NCBI GenBank assembly: GCA_016297915.1
Contig: JAEDFU010000004.1
Span: forward strand, 1 to 64,000
DNA: 64,000 bases
Direction of reading: 5' to 3'
DNA from: Clostridia bacterium
Lineage (GTDB): Bacteria; Bacillota; Clostridia; Christensenellales; UBA1242
Position 1 is the first letter of the stretch, and each line of letters begins with the position of its first letter. Made by a program: the position numbers and the translations under genes. The notes beneath the pieces were generated by a model, which worked only from the letters and a program-made list of their open reading frames with translations, was not told the DNA's origin and ran no database searches. Positions 24,839-33,408 of the stretch are shown piece after piece.

Positions 24839-25460
24839 TGTTTACCTGGTTTAGTATTGCTTTAACCAATGCATAGGTATCCTCAACAGTATCTGTTGCA
24901 TCGATTTTGCTAAACACACCTTTTTCTTTGTAAAAATTAATAACATCTTGTGATACAGCCTGTTTGCTTAGTCTAACTTTGATAACTTCAGGTTTATCAT
25001 CGTCTCTAATATAAACATCTCCACCACACTTTTCGCACTTGCCTTCTTTCATCCACTCAAGAGATGTTGGTTGATTGCAACTGCCACACATTCTGCGACT
25101 AGATAATCTTTCGATTATTTTGTCCTCAGATAGATCAATCATAAGAGCCAAATCTATATCTGTAATGCCTTCCAAAAACTTAGCTTGTGCCAAATTTCTT
25201 GGATAGCCATCAAGAATAAATCCGTTCTTACAATCGTCAGACTTTAGTCTATCTTCAACTAACTTATTTGTTAGTTCTTCAGGAACAAGCTCGCCTTTGT
25301 CTATATAAGACTTAGCAATTTTGCCTAGTTCCGTTTCATTTTTTATGTTGTTTCTAAATATTTCTCCAGTTGAGATATGTGGAAGATTGTACTCACGACT
25401 AATAATTCCTGCTTGAGTACCCTTGCCACTTCCTACTGGCCCAAGTAATACTAGTTTCAT
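24831..25460 (-). CDS. adk: Adenylate kinase with zinc finger lid
   Basis: Interconverts ATP plus AMP and 2 ADP. P-loop GPVGSGKGTQAG, AMP-site HISTGEIFR and LDGYPRN, and a lid with four Cys zinc ligands (CGSCNQP and CEKCGG). 209 residues. Fits between secY and map as in the spc operon of Firmicutes. Confidence 0.97.
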   Translation of the reverse strand: MKLVLLGPVGSGKGTQAGIISREYNLPHISTGEIFRNNIKNETELGKIAKSYIDKGELVPEELTNKLVEDRLKSDDCKNGFILDGYPRNLAQAKFLEGITDIDLALMIDLSEDKIIERLSSRRMCGSCNQPTSLEWMKEGKCEKCGGDVYIRDDDKPEVIKVRLSKQAVSQDVINFYKEKGVFSKIDATDTVEDTYALVKAILNQVNND

Positions 25461-25479
25461 TAATTTTCCTCTTTCATTC

Positions 25480-26784
25480 TTATTTCAAAAAGCCTTTGTA
25501 ACTCTTCATAAGCATTTGAGCTTCCAAAGATTTATCAAATTCGATAGCAACCGAAACTACGATTAGAAGTCCAGTAGCACTAAATGCACTAACCAAAGAT
25601 CCGCCAATTGATTTGAAAATCAAACTTGGGATAATTGCTATAACAGACAAGAATAATGCACCAAATAGAGTTACTCTATTTGAAATTTTCTTTAGATAAT
25701 CTGATGTAGGTTTTCCTGGTCTAATACCTGGAATAAATCCACCATTTTGTTGAATATTTTTGGATACATCGTCTGGATTGAAAGTAACTTGTGTCCAGAA
25801 ATATGCAAAGAATGTAATAAGCAAGCCAACAAGGATAATGTAAACCCAACTACCAGCACCCAACCATTTGCTATACCATAGATAGAATTTGTTGGTTGAA
25901 GTATCAACAAAGATACTAAGGATTAGTTGTGGGAACGAAAGTAATGACATTGCAAAGATAATTGGCATAACACCTGTTGCATTTACTCTAATTGGAATAA
26001 ATGTGCTTTGACCGCCATACATCTTTCTACCCTTGATTTGTTTTGCGTATTGAACAGGAACTTTTCTCTCAGAACCATCAATCCATACAATAAATCCAAA
26101 TATAAGGATTAATGCTAGGATGAATAGCAATAGTTCGGTCAAACTTCCCATATCTCCTTTGAAGATGTTTGTGAAGTTTGTCAAAAGTGAAGTACCTGCA
26201 GTAGATAGAATACCTACAAAGATAAGAATTGATTGACCATTTGAAATACCTAGTTCTGTAATTTTTTCACCAAGCCAATAAGTAAACATAGAACCTGCAA
26301 TTAGAACCAAAGTAACTACAATACCTACAAACCAAGTAGGAAGAGTTAATCCATCTCCAAGAGTTGATTCTTTTAGTACACCCTCAAAACTTATAACAAT
26401 TGCAACTGCTTGAGCTATTGCCAAAACTAATGCAGCAATTTTGGTATAACCGGCGATTTTCTTTCTACCTTCGTCACCCATCTTGGATAATCTCTCAAGA
26501 CTAGGAACAGCGATAGTAAGCAATTGAATAATAATAGATGCACTGATGTAAGGAGCAATACCTAGAGCCAATAGCGAACCGTTGGCAAGCGCTCCACCAC
26601 TCACTGAACTAAGCAGACCCAAGAAACCTTCGTCTCCAGAAACCTGAGATGCAAATGCAGACGCATCAACACCCGGAACTGGAATCCAGCATCCTAGTCT
26701 GTAAATAAGAACCAAAAGAATGGTAAGTAATATCTTATTTCTAATTTCTTTTACCTTAAAAGCATTGATAAAATTTTTAAACAT
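25480..26784 (-). CDS. secY: Protein translocase subunit SecY
   Basis: Channel of the Sec translocon. 434 residues with about ten membrane segments; LLTILLVLIYRLGCWIPVPG at the N-terminus, the plug region after it, and FIPGIRPGKPTSDYL in the large C-terminal cytoplasmic loop are typical. The start codon overlaps the last base of the rplO stop (TAATG-type overlap). The partner secE is at 58427. Confidence 0.97.
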   Translation of the reverse strand: MFKNFINAFKVKEIRNKILLTILLVLIYRLGCWIPVPGVDASAFASQVSGDEGFLGLLSSVSGGALANGSLLALGIAPYISASIIIQLLTIAVPSLERLSKMGDEGRKKIAGYTKIAALVLAIAQAVAIVISFEGVLKESTLGDGLTLPTWFVGIVVTLVLIAGSMFTYWLGEKITELGISNGQSILIFVGILSTAGTSLLTNFTNIFKGDMGSLTELLLFILALILIFGFIVWIDGSERKVPVQYAKQIKGRKMYGGQSTFIPIRVNATGVMPIIFAMSLLSFPQLILSIFVDTSTNKFYLWYSKWLGAGSWVYIILVGLLITFFAYFWTQVTFNPDDVSKNIQQNGGFIPGIRPGKPTSDYLKKISNRVTLFGALFLSVIAIIPSLIFKSIGGSLVSAFSATGLLIVVSVAIEFDKSLEAQMLMKSYKGFLK

Positions 26785-27230
26785 TATAATACCTCGGCTT
26801 TTCCACCAACCTCATTGATCTTTTGCATTGCAGTTTCTGAAAATTTGGCTGCTTTAACAGTAAGTTTCTTTTCCAACTTTCCATTACCTAATACTTTTAA
26901 TCCATAAGGGGCAACTTTACTAATAATATTCTTTTCTTTTAGTAATTCAACTGTAACAACAGTATTATCTTCAAAGTTGTTCAAATCTTCAACATTGATA
27001 ACATTGTAAACTTTGTCGAAGTTCTTGTTGTTGAAGCCTCTTCTTGGTAATTTTCTGATAAGTGGCATTTGACCGCCTTCGAATCCTGGACGAACGCCAC
27101 CGCCACTACGAGAGTTTTGACCTTTTGTACCCTTACCACTAGTTTTGCCTAGTCCAGAGCCTAAACCTCTTCCTAATCTTTTTGCTTTTGGAGTAGAATT
27201 AGGAGCAGGTGCTAATTGATGTAATTTCAT
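26784..27230 (-). CDS. rplO: 50S ribosomal protein L15
   Basis: Late-assembly 50S protein. The Gly-rich basic N-terminus (RLGRGLGSGLGKTSGKGTKG, GVRPGFEGGQMPLIRKLPRRG) is diagnostic. 148 residues. Directly coupled to secY. Confidence 0.97.
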   Translation of the reverse strand: MKLHQLAPAPNSTPKAKRLGRGLGSGLGKTSGKGTKGQNSRSGGGVRPGFEGGQMPLIRKLPRRGFNNKNFDKVYNVINVEDLNNFEDNTVVTVELLKEKNIISKVAPYGLKVLGNGKLEKKLTVKAAKFSETAMQKINEVGGKAEVL

Positions 27231-27240
27231 AGTCTCCCCC

Positions 27241-27471
27241 TTAGATTTCCTCTACACGAACAAGGTGTTTGATTTTGAAAATCATACCTCTAACAGCACT
27301 ATTGTCTGGAAGTTCGTTAGATGAATTTAATTTGTTTAGTCCCAAAGCAACAGCAGTTTGTCTTTGGTCTTTTGAGTAACCGATAGGACTTTTTACAAGT
27401 GTTACTTTAAGTCTTTTTTCTTTTTTTGCAACTTTTGTAGGAGTTGCACTTGTCTTAGTTGTTTCTGCCAT
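27241..27471 (-). CDS. rpmD: 50S ribosomal protein L30
   Basis: LKVTLVKSPIGYSKDQRQTA and LGLNKLNSSNELPDNSAVRG identify L30. With 76 residues it carries an N-terminal Thr/Lys/Ala-rich extension of about 17 residues that most bacterial L30 (about 60) lack. Confidence 0.95.
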   Translation of the reverse strand: MAETTKTSATPTKVAKKEKRLKVTLVKSPIGYSKDQRQTAVALGLNKLNSSNELPDNSAVRGMIFKIKHLVRVEEI

Positions 27472-27481
27472 AATACACCTC

Positions 27482-28039
27482 TTACAAAATTTCCTCTACA
27501 GTTTTTCCACGAAGACTTGCGATTTCTTCTTTGCTTCTCAATTGCATAAGAGCATCCAAAGTAGCCTTTACGCAGTTGATTTTGCTACGAGAACCGTATG
27601 CTTTTGCTGTGATATCTTTGATACCGCATAGCTCAACAACTGGTCTAACTGAACCACCAGCGATAACACCAGTACCTTCTTTAGAAGGCAAAAGTTTTAC
27701 TCTTGATGTTCCAAATTTACCGATAACTTCGTGAGGTATAGTAGTTCCCTCAAGAGGAATACTAACCATATGTTTTTTTGCACTCATTGTTGCTTTGTCA
27801 ATAGCATTAGGAACTTCGGCAGCCTTACCAGTACCGATTCCTACCTTGCCAGCTTTGTCACCAGCAACAACAAGAGCTGCAAATCTCATATTTCTACCGC
27901 CCTTAACAACCTTAGTAATACGATTTACATCTACAAGTTTGCTAGCAATTGGGTCGATTTCTTTATTAAAAGATTTTTTATCGTTGTGATTTCTATTGCC
28001 ACCCTTTTTCTCAAATGGCTTTTTTTCAGTATTTTGCAT
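27482..28039 (-). CDS. rpsE: 30S ribosomal protein S5
   Basis: Shapes the mRNA entry and decoding accuracy. LVDVNRITKVVKGGRNMRFA, VGIGTGKAAEVPNAIDKA and GVIAGGSVRPVVELCGIKD are typical. The first 25 residues are a basic, Asn-rich tail. 185 residues. Confidence 0.97.
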   Translation of the reverse strand: MQNTEKKPFEKKGGNRNHNDKKSFNKEIDPIASKLVDVNRITKVVKGGRNMRFAALVVAGDKAGKVGIGTGKAAEVPNAIDKATMSAKKHMVSIPLEGTTIPHEVIGKFGTSRVKLLPSKEGTGVIAGGSVRPVVELCGIKDITAKAYGSRSKINCVKATLDALMQLRSKEEIASLRGKTVEEIL

Positions 28040-28050
28040 ATAAACACCTC

Positions 28051-28419
28051 TTAAAACTCAAGACCAGCATCTCTAGCACCATCAGCCACTGCTTTTACTC
28101 TGCCAGTATATTGATATCCAGCTCTGTCAAATACGACTTGCTTGATACCTTTTTTCATAGCATTTTTAGCAACAGCCTGTCCTACAATGAATGCGGCTTC
28201 TTGTTTAGTTTTTCCTTCAATTGATTTAACAATGGCTTTGTCCATTGTAGATGATTGAGCAAGAGTAATACCCTTAGTATCGTCAATTACTTGAGCGTAG
28301 ATATTATTCAAACTTCTGAATACATTAAGTCTTGGTCTTTCAGTAGTGCCTGAAATTTTTTCTCTAACGCGTTCTGCACGCATTTTTCTATTTTCATTTT
28401 TATTAATCTTCTTAATCAT
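28051..28419 (-). CDS. rplR: 50S ribosomal protein L18
   Basis: Carries 5S rRNA with L5. RPRLNVFRSLNNIYAQVIDD and FDRAGYQYTGRVKAVADGAR are family signatures. 122 residues. Confidence 0.96.
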   Translation of the reverse strand: MIKKINKNENRKMRAERVREKISGTTERPRLNVFRSLNNIYAQVIDDTKGITLAQSSTMDKAIVKSIEGKTKQEAAFIVGQAVAKNAMKKGIKQVVFDRAGYQYTGRVKAVADGARDAGLEF

Positions 28420-28429
28420 AACCTAACCT

Positions 28430-28966
28430 CTACTTCTTACCACTCTTAACTTCTTTGCGAACAACAGTTTCGTCTGTGTAACTGATTCCATAAGCATGGT
28501 ATGGTTCTACTGGTTTAATATTTCTAACTTTTGCAGCAAATTGACCAACTAACTCTTTGTCAATACCTTTAACAGTGATAGTTGTTTTGTCGCAAGAAAG
28601 TTCAATACCTGGGATAGCCTTAAGAACTACTGGATGTGATAAACCAATATTCAATACTAAATCTTGTCCTTGTTGATTGATTTTGAAACCAACTCCGTTA
28701 ACATTTAGAGATTTTTCAAAGCCTTTTGAAACACCTTCAACCATGTTAGCGATTAATTGTCTATAAAGACCATGGAAAGCGTTGTATTGAGGTTCAGTAT
28801 TGTTATTGATAACATTTACATGACCATTTTCAACTTTTACTTCGATTTTAGGATTGATTTCTCTTGAAAGAGTACCCTTAGGTCCAGTAACAGTAACGAG
28901 TTTGCCAGCAACTGTAACATTTACGCCTTGTGGCAATACGATTGTCTTTTTACCAATTCTACTCAT
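28430..28966 (-). CDS. rplF: 50S ribosomal protein L6
   Basis: Located near the factor-binding site. MSRIGKKTIVLPQGVNVTV, GPKGTLSREI and the C-terminal RNIKPVEPYHAYGISY are typical. 178 residues, two homologous domains. Confidence 0.97.
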   Translation of the reverse strand: MSRIGKKTIVLPQGVNVTVAGKLVTVTGPKGTLSREINPKIEVKVENGHVNVINNNTEPQYNAFHGLYRQLIANMVEGVSKGFEKSLNVNGVGFKINQQGQDLVLNIGLSHPVVLKAIPGIELSCDKTTITVKGIDKELVGQFAAKVRNIKPVEPYHAYGISYTDETVVRKEVKSGKK

Positions 28967-28978
28967 AACTTTTACCTC

Positions 28979-29362
28979 CTACCATACATAAGCAAGCACT
29001 TCACCGCCAACACCTAGTTTTCGTGCTTCCCTATCAGTAATTATTCCTTTGTTGGTAGAAACGATTGCAATACCCAAGCCATTGATAACCTTAGGTAAAT
29101 CTTCTACGCTTGCATAAATTCTAAGACCTGGTTTAGAGATTCTTCTAAGACCTTGGATAACCTTGTTGTCTTTGAATTCAATAATCATATTAGCCTTGAT
29201 GCCTTCGCCTTCAACTTTGTAAGAAGCGATATAACCCTCTTTTAGTAGAAGTTCAGCAATGGCTAGTTTAGTTTTTGATACAGGAATGGAAACAGTTGTA
29301 TGTTTAGCGTTCAACGCATTTCTCATTCTTGTAAGCATATCTGCGATTGGATCTATTGTCAT
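28979..29362 (-). CDS. rpsH: 30S ribosomal protein S8
   Basis: Binds 16S helix 21 and is a translational repressor of the spc operon in E. coli. DPIADMLTRMRNA and STNKGIITDREARKLGVGG are diagnostic. 127 residues. No S8-like site was recognised near rplE here. Confidence 0.97.
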   Translation of the reverse strand: MTIDPIADMLTRMRNALNAKHTTVSIPVSKTKLAIAELLLKEGYIASYKVEGEGIKANMIIEFKDNKVIQGLRRISKPGLRIYASVEDLPKVINGLGIAIVSTNKGIITDREARKLGVGGEVLAYVW

Positions 29363-29378
29363 AATTTGTTTCCTCCTT

Positions 29379-29564
29379 TTACCAACTTGACTTCTTTACA
29401 CCAGGGATTTCACCTTTGTAAGCAAGTTCCCTAAAACATATTCTGCAAATACCATACTTTCTTAGTACAGAATGTGGACGACCACAAATTTTGCAACGAG
29501 TATATTCGCGTGTAGAAAATTTTTGTACTTTTTGTTGTTTATTTAATAATGCTTTTCTTGCCAT
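29379..29564 (-). CDS. rpsN: 30S ribosomal protein S14, zinc type
   Basis: 61 residues, the short zinc-binding form typical of Firmicutes: CKICGRPHSVLRKYGICRIC holds two CxxC pairs, followed by FRELAYKGEIPGVKKSSW. Confidence 0.97.
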   Translation of the reverse strand: MARKALLNKQQKVQKFSTREYTRCKICGRPHSVLRKYGICRICFRELAYKGEIPGVKKSSW

Positions 29565-29583
29565 ATTTTTCTTCCTTTACCTC

Positions 29584-30135
29584 CTACTTTTTGAAAGGCA
29601 TACCTAGTTTAGAAAGAACTAGTTTTGCATCCTCATCAGATTTAGCAGAAGTAACAATAACAATGTCTAAGCCACGAACTTTGTCAATCTTTTCGTAACT
29701 AATTTCTGGGAATACCAATTGCTCAGTAAGACCCATAGAATAGTTACCCTTTCCGTCAAAAGATTTTTTGGAAACGCCTTGGAAGTCTCTAAGTCTAGGA
29801 AGTGCAATTGAGATAAGCTTGTCTAGGAACTCATACATATGCTCTCCTCTAAGAGTAACCTTAGCACCAACTTTCATACCTTGTCTAACCTTGAAGTTAG
29901 CGATGGATTTTTTAGCCAAAGTTGTAACTGGTTTTTGACCAGTGATAGTAGCCAACTCGTCAACAGCTTTGTTGAAAGCTTGAGAGTTATCCTTAACATC
30001 ACCAAGTCCACGGCTAACGATAATCTTTTCAATCTTTGGAACTTGATTGATATTCTTGTAGCCTTGTTCTTTCATCATAGCAGGAACTACGACTTCGTTG
30101 TACATTTTGTGTAATCTATTCAATTCTTTTGCCAT
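29584..30135 (-). CDS. rplE: 50S ribosomal protein L5
   Basis: 5S rRNA-binding protein of the central protuberance. VVPAMMKEQGYKNINQVPKI, GLGDVKDNSQ, GQKPVTTLAKKSIANFKVRQ and GLDIVIVTSAKSDEDAK are typical. 183 residues. Confidence 0.97.
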   Translation of the reverse strand: MAKELNRLHKMYNEVVVPAMMKEQGYKNINQVPKIEKIIVSRGLGDVKDNSQAFNKAVDELATITGQKPVTTLAKKSIANFKVRQGMKVGAKVTLRGEHMYEFLDKLISIALPRLRDFQGVSKKSFDGKGNYSMGLTEQLVFPEISYEKIDKVRGLDIVIVTSAKSDEDAKLVLSKLGMPFKK

Positions 30136-30144
30136 AATTCCTCC

Positions 30145-30693
30145 TTACTTACTCTCTACTTTTTTGGTAGTAGTAGATTTTTTTGTTGTTGTTTTCTTTT
30201 CTTCAGTTTTTGTAGCTGTCTTGGTTGTTTTTGCTTTTGTTTCAGTTTTCTTTTCAGCTACAGGAGCCTTCTTGGCAGTTTCTTTTTTTGCTTCAACTGC
30301 TTTTGGGGCTGATTTTGTTTCTTCTACCTTTTTGGTAGCAGTCTTTGTTGTTTTAGTTTCTTTGGTTGCTTTTTTGGTAGTATCTAGGCTAGCACCACAT
30401 TTTTTGCAAGTACGAGTCTTTTTGCCGTCAGCCATGTTGTGAGCAACTCTAGTAGCTTTACCACAAGAAGGACAAACGATTTGAACATTACTAGCGTCAA
30501 TTTTGTTTTCCTTTTTGATAATGCCACCCTTATCTTGAGCACTTCTTGGTTTTTTGTGTTTAGATATAATGTTTACACCTGCTACTACAACGGAGTTGTC
30601 TGCAGGCATTGCAACTAACACTTTGCCAGTTTTGCCTTTATCTTTTCCAGCGATAACTACAACTGTATCACCTTTTTTAACATTTAATGCCAT
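30145..30693 (-). CDS. rplX: 50S ribosomal protein L24 with long Lys/Thr-rich tail
   Basis: The first 105 residues are a normal L24 that begins 50S assembly: KKGDTVVVIAGKDKGKTGKV (KOW), VVAGVNIISKHKKP, and a C-terminal zinc ribbon with CPSCGK and CKKCGASLD. It continues for about 77 further residues built from Lys, Thr, Ala and Glu (TKKATKETKTTKTATKK, TTTKKSTTTKK), giving 182 residues where 100-110 is usual. The tail resembles disordered H1-like basic domains and may bind rRNA or DNA. The reading frame is intact to a clean stop 9 bp before rplE. Confidence 0.93.
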   Translation of the reverse strand: MALNVKKGDTVVVIAGKDKGKTGKVLVAMPADNSVVVAGVNIISKHKKPRSAQDKGGIIKKENKIDASNVQIVCPSCGKATRVAHNMADGKKTRTCKKCGASLDTTKKATKETKTTKTATKKVEETKSAPKAVEAKKETAKKAPVAEKKTETKAKTTKTATKTEEKKTTTKKSTTTKKVESK

Positions 30694-30704
30694 AATTAAT
30701 CTCC

Positions 30705-31073
30705 TTATAATACTTCAGGTGCAAGCGAAATAATTTTCATGAAACCTTTGTCTCTAAGTTCTCTTGCAATTGGTCCAAAGATACGAGTACCTTTAGGTAA
30801 TTTTTGGTTATCGATTATAACAGCAGCGTTGTCATCAAATTTGATATAAGAACCGTCAGGTCTTGAAACACCCTTAGAAGTTCTAACGATAACTGCTTTT
30901 ACAACATCACCTTTTTTAACTGTACCACCAGGAGTAGCAGTTTTAACAGATGCTACGATAATGTCCCCGATGTTACCACTTCTACGAAATGAGCCACCCA
31001 AGATTCTAATACACATAATTCTCTTAGCGCCACTATTGTCGGCAACTTTTAATATTGTTTGAGGTTGTACCAT
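30705..31073 (-). CDS. rplN: 50S ribosomal protein L14
   Basis: Forms an intersubunit bridge. MVQPQTILKVADNSGAKRIM, RDKGFMKIISLAPEVL and GTRIFGPIARELR are typical. 122 residues. Confidence 0.97.
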   Translation of the reverse strand: MVQPQTILKVADNSGAKRIMCIRILGGSFRRSGNIGDIIVASVKTATPGGTVKKGDVVKAVIVRTSKGVSRPDGSYIKFDDNAAVIIDNQKLPKGTRIFGPIARELRDKGFMKIISLAPEVL

Positions 31074-31084
31074 ATTTTATCTCC

Positions 31085-31345
31085 TTATTTAGCCCTTTCG
31101 ACTATTCTCACTAATCTAAAGTACTTGTCTTTACTTAGTGGACGAGTTTCCATAATTTCAACAGTGTCGCCAATTTTTGCTTCATTGTTTTCGTCATGGG
31201 CTTTGAATTTTTTGGTTGTTTTGTAAACTTTGCCGTATAGTGGATGTCTTTTATCAAGTTCTACAGCAACAGTAATTGTTTTGTCCATTTTGTCACTAAC
31301 AACAACACCAATTCTAGTTCTTCTGTTATTTCTTTCAACTGTCAT
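31085..31345 (-). CDS. rpsQ: 30S ribosomal protein S17
   Basis: OB-fold primary rRNA binder. RIGVVVSDKMDKTITVAVE and the C-terminal METRPLSKDKYFRLVRIVE are diagnostic. 86 residues. Confidence 0.97.
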   Translation of the reverse strand: MTVERNNRRTRIGVVVSDKMDKTITVAVELDKRHPLYGKVYKTTKKFKAHDENNEAKIGDTVEIMETRPLSKDKYFRLVRIVERAK

Positions 31346-31370
31346 TATCTTTATCCTCCTATACTAGCAC

Positions 31371-31577
31371 TTAGGCGTTAGCCTTTTTATTTAATTCTCT
31401 TTCAGTAAGAATGGTTTTAACTCTAGCGATATCCTTTTTTACAACATTTAGTTGCATAGGATTAGCAAGTTGTCCAGTAGCGTTTGAAAAACGAAGATTA
31501 AATAATTCTTGTTTTAATGACTTTAACTTTGCGTTAAGTTCTTCGTTAGTCATTTCTTTAAAATTCTTTGCTTTCAT
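31371..31577 (-). CDS. rpmC: 50S ribosomal protein L29
   Basis: Two-helix protein at the tunnel exit. MTNEELNAKLKSLKQELFNL and RFSNATGQLANPMQL are typical. 68 residues. Its ATG shares a base with the rplP stop. Confidence 0.96.
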   Translation of the reverse strand: MKAKNFKEMTNEELNAKLKSLKQELFNLRFSNATGQLANPMQLNVVKKDIARVKTILTERELNKKANA

Positions 31578-32017
31578 TATTCGTTACCACCTTCAATAAT
31601 TTCTTCATTTTCTTTCATAACGAATTTAGTTTTGCAAGGTAGTTTGTGTCCAGCAAGACGCATAGCTTCTCTAGCTTGATCTTCAGCAACACCCTCTAGT
31701 TCAAATAATACTCTACCAGGTTTAACAACGGCAACCCAAAATTCTGGAGCGCCCTTACCTTTACCCATACGGGTACCGATAGGTTTTTTGGAAACTGGTT
31801 TTTGAGGGAATACATTTATCCAAACCTTACCACCACGCTTAGTGAAACGGTTGATAGCAACTCTGGCAGCTTCAATTTGATTAGCAGTAAGCCAACAAGG
31901 CTCTGTAGCAACCAAACCATAAGTACCATAAGCAAGCTTATTACCGCGTGTGGCTTTACCTTTCATTCTTCCTCTAAATTGTTTTCTTCTTGTAACTCTT
32001 CTAGGCATCATTAACAT
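31577..32017 (-). CDS. rplP: 50S ribosomal protein L16
   Basis: Lies at the A-site tRNA and peptidyl transferase side. FRGRMKGKATRGNKLAYGTY, GTRMGKGKGAPEFWVAVVKP and GRVLFELEGV are family marks. 146 residues. The start overlaps the rpsC stop by 7 bp, with GGAGGTG upstream inside rpsC. Confidence 0.97.
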   Translation of the reverse strand: MLMMPRRVTRRKQFRGRMKGKATRGNKLAYGTYGLVATEPCWLTANQIEAARVAINRFTKRGGKVWINVFPQKPVSKKPIGTRMGKGKGAPEFWVAVVKPGRVLFELEGVAEDQAREAMRLAGHKLPCKTKFVMKENEEIIEGGNE

Positions 32018-32697
32018 AATGCTTCACCTCCATTATCAGAAGTATTATCGCAAGTTACAGATCTTTTGTTTAGGATTTCGCCTTTGCAAATCCAAACTTT
32101 AACACCGATAACACCAAAAGTTGTGTGTGCTTCGTAAGTAGCATAATCGATGTCTGCTCTGATTGTGTGAAGTGGAAGTCTACCTTCGTGATAATGCTCA
32201 GATCTAGCAATCTCAGCACCGTCAAGTCTGCCACTAACCATAATTTTGCAACCAACAGCGCCAGCCTTCATAACTCTTTGCATTGCTTGTTTCATTGCTC
32301 TTCTGAAGCTAACTCTCTTTTCGAGTTGCATAGCAATACTCTCAGCAACCAATTCAGCATCAAGGTCAGGTCTCTTTACTTCTTTAATATTAATGCTAAT
32401 GTTTTTGATATTGCTAATTTTAGTAATGTCATTTTTTAATTCTTCAACTCCTGCACCCTTTTGACCAATAATGATACCAGGCTTAGAAGTATAAATATCA
32501 ACGGTTAGACGGTTAACAGTTCTCTCGATGATAATCTTAGAAATACTGTTACCAGCGTGTTTTTTGTTAATGTATTTTCTAATTTTGTTATCTTCAATTA
32601 GATAATTAGAGAATTCTTTTTTGTTAGCAATCCAAGAAGAACTCCATTCTTTATTAACACCAACTCTCAAACCGTGTGGATTAACTTTTTGTCCCAT
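32011..32697 (-). CDS. rpsC: 30S ribosomal protein S3
   Basis: Lines the mRNA entry tunnel. N-terminal MGQKVNPHGLRVGVNKEWSS, KH-domain loop PGIIIGQKGAGVEEL, and C-terminal domain SGRLDGAEIARSEHYHEGRL. 228 residues with a short non-basic C-terminal end. Confidence 0.97.
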   Translation of the reverse strand: MGQKVNPHGLRVGVNKEWSSSWIANKKEFSNYLIEDNKIRKYINKKHAGNSISKIIIERTVNRLTVDIYTSKPGIIIGQKGAGVEELKNDITKISNIKNISINIKEVKRPDLDAELVAESIAMQLEKRVSFRRAMKQAMQRVMKAGAVGCKIMVSGRLDGAEIARSEHYHEGRLPLHTIRADIDYATYEAHTTFGVIGVKVWICKGEILNKRSVTCDNTSDNGGEALC

Positions 32698-32715
32698 AAT
32701 TCTTTTCTTGCTCCT

Positions 32716-33105
32716 TTACTTTTTTACGCTGTCTAACACGATAGTGATATGACAATTTCTTTTTATAATTGTGTCAACACCACCTCTACCTCTAAAAGAT
32801 ACTCTTTTAAAAGATGGTGCTTGGTTAGCATATGCTTCGGCAACAACAAGTTCATCTCTATTTAGACCCATGTTGTTTTCGGCATTAGCCATTGCAGAGC
32901 ATAGTACTTTTTTAACTACAATTGATGCTGTACTAGGAGTAATATCAAGTATTGCACAAGCCTCAACAGCAGATTTGTTTTTGATTAAATCCAAAAGTCT
33001 TTTTGCTTTTGGAGCACCCATTCTAACATATCTAGCAGTAGCAGTAGGACGAGTGTCTCTAGTTTCTAATCTTTTTGCAGATTTTTCTTTCATTCTCTTA
33101 GCCAT
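32716..33105 (-). CDS. rplV: 50S ribosomal protein L22
   Basis: Its loop lines the exit tunnel. ATARYVRMGAPKAKRLLDLI and the C-terminal loop around RGRGGVDTIIKRNCHITIVL are typical. 129 residues, including a 20-residue basic N-terminal tail. Confidence 0.96.
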   Translation of the reverse strand: MAKRMKEKSAKRLETRDTRPTATARYVRMGAPKAKRLLDLIKNKSAVEACAILDITPSTASIVVKKVLCSAMANAENNMGLNRDELVVAEAYANQAPSFKRVSFRGRGGVDTIIKRNCHITIVLDSVKK

Positions 33106-33118
33106 AATTTATCTCTCC

Positions 33119-33397
33119 TTACTTCTTTCCTGCAACCTTATCACTGCCATGACCTCTAAAAGTTCTAGTAGGAGCGAATTCACCAAGTTTGTGACCAATC
33201 ATATCAATTGTGCAGTAAACTGGGATATGTTTCATTCCGTTATGTACAGCAATAGTGTGTCCAACGAACTCAGGATAAATAGTTGAGCTTCTGCTCCAAG
33301 TCTTCAAAACTTGTTTTTTACCCTCAGCGTTTAATTTTTCAATTCTTTTTAGTAACCTTTCTTCAACATAAGGTTTTTTCTTTAATGATCTACTCAT
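33119..33397 (-). CDS. rpsS: 30S ribosomal protein S19
   Basis: Head protein paired with S13. MSRSLKKKPYVEERLLKRIE, TWSRSSTIYPEFVGHTIAVH and KLGEFAPTRTFRGHG are diagnostic. 92 residues. Confidence 0.97.
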   Translation of the reverse strand: MSRSLKKKPYVEERLLKRIEKLNAEGKKQVLKTWSRSSTIYPEFVGHTIAVHNGMKHIPVYCTIDMIGHKLGEFAPTRTFRGHGSDKVAGKK

Positions 33398-33408
33398 ACT
33401 TTAAACTC

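Noticed and set aside
30098..30442. Plus-strand 114-codon frame opposite rplX
   Set aside because: Shadow of the low-complexity tail of L24; no ribosome-binding site.
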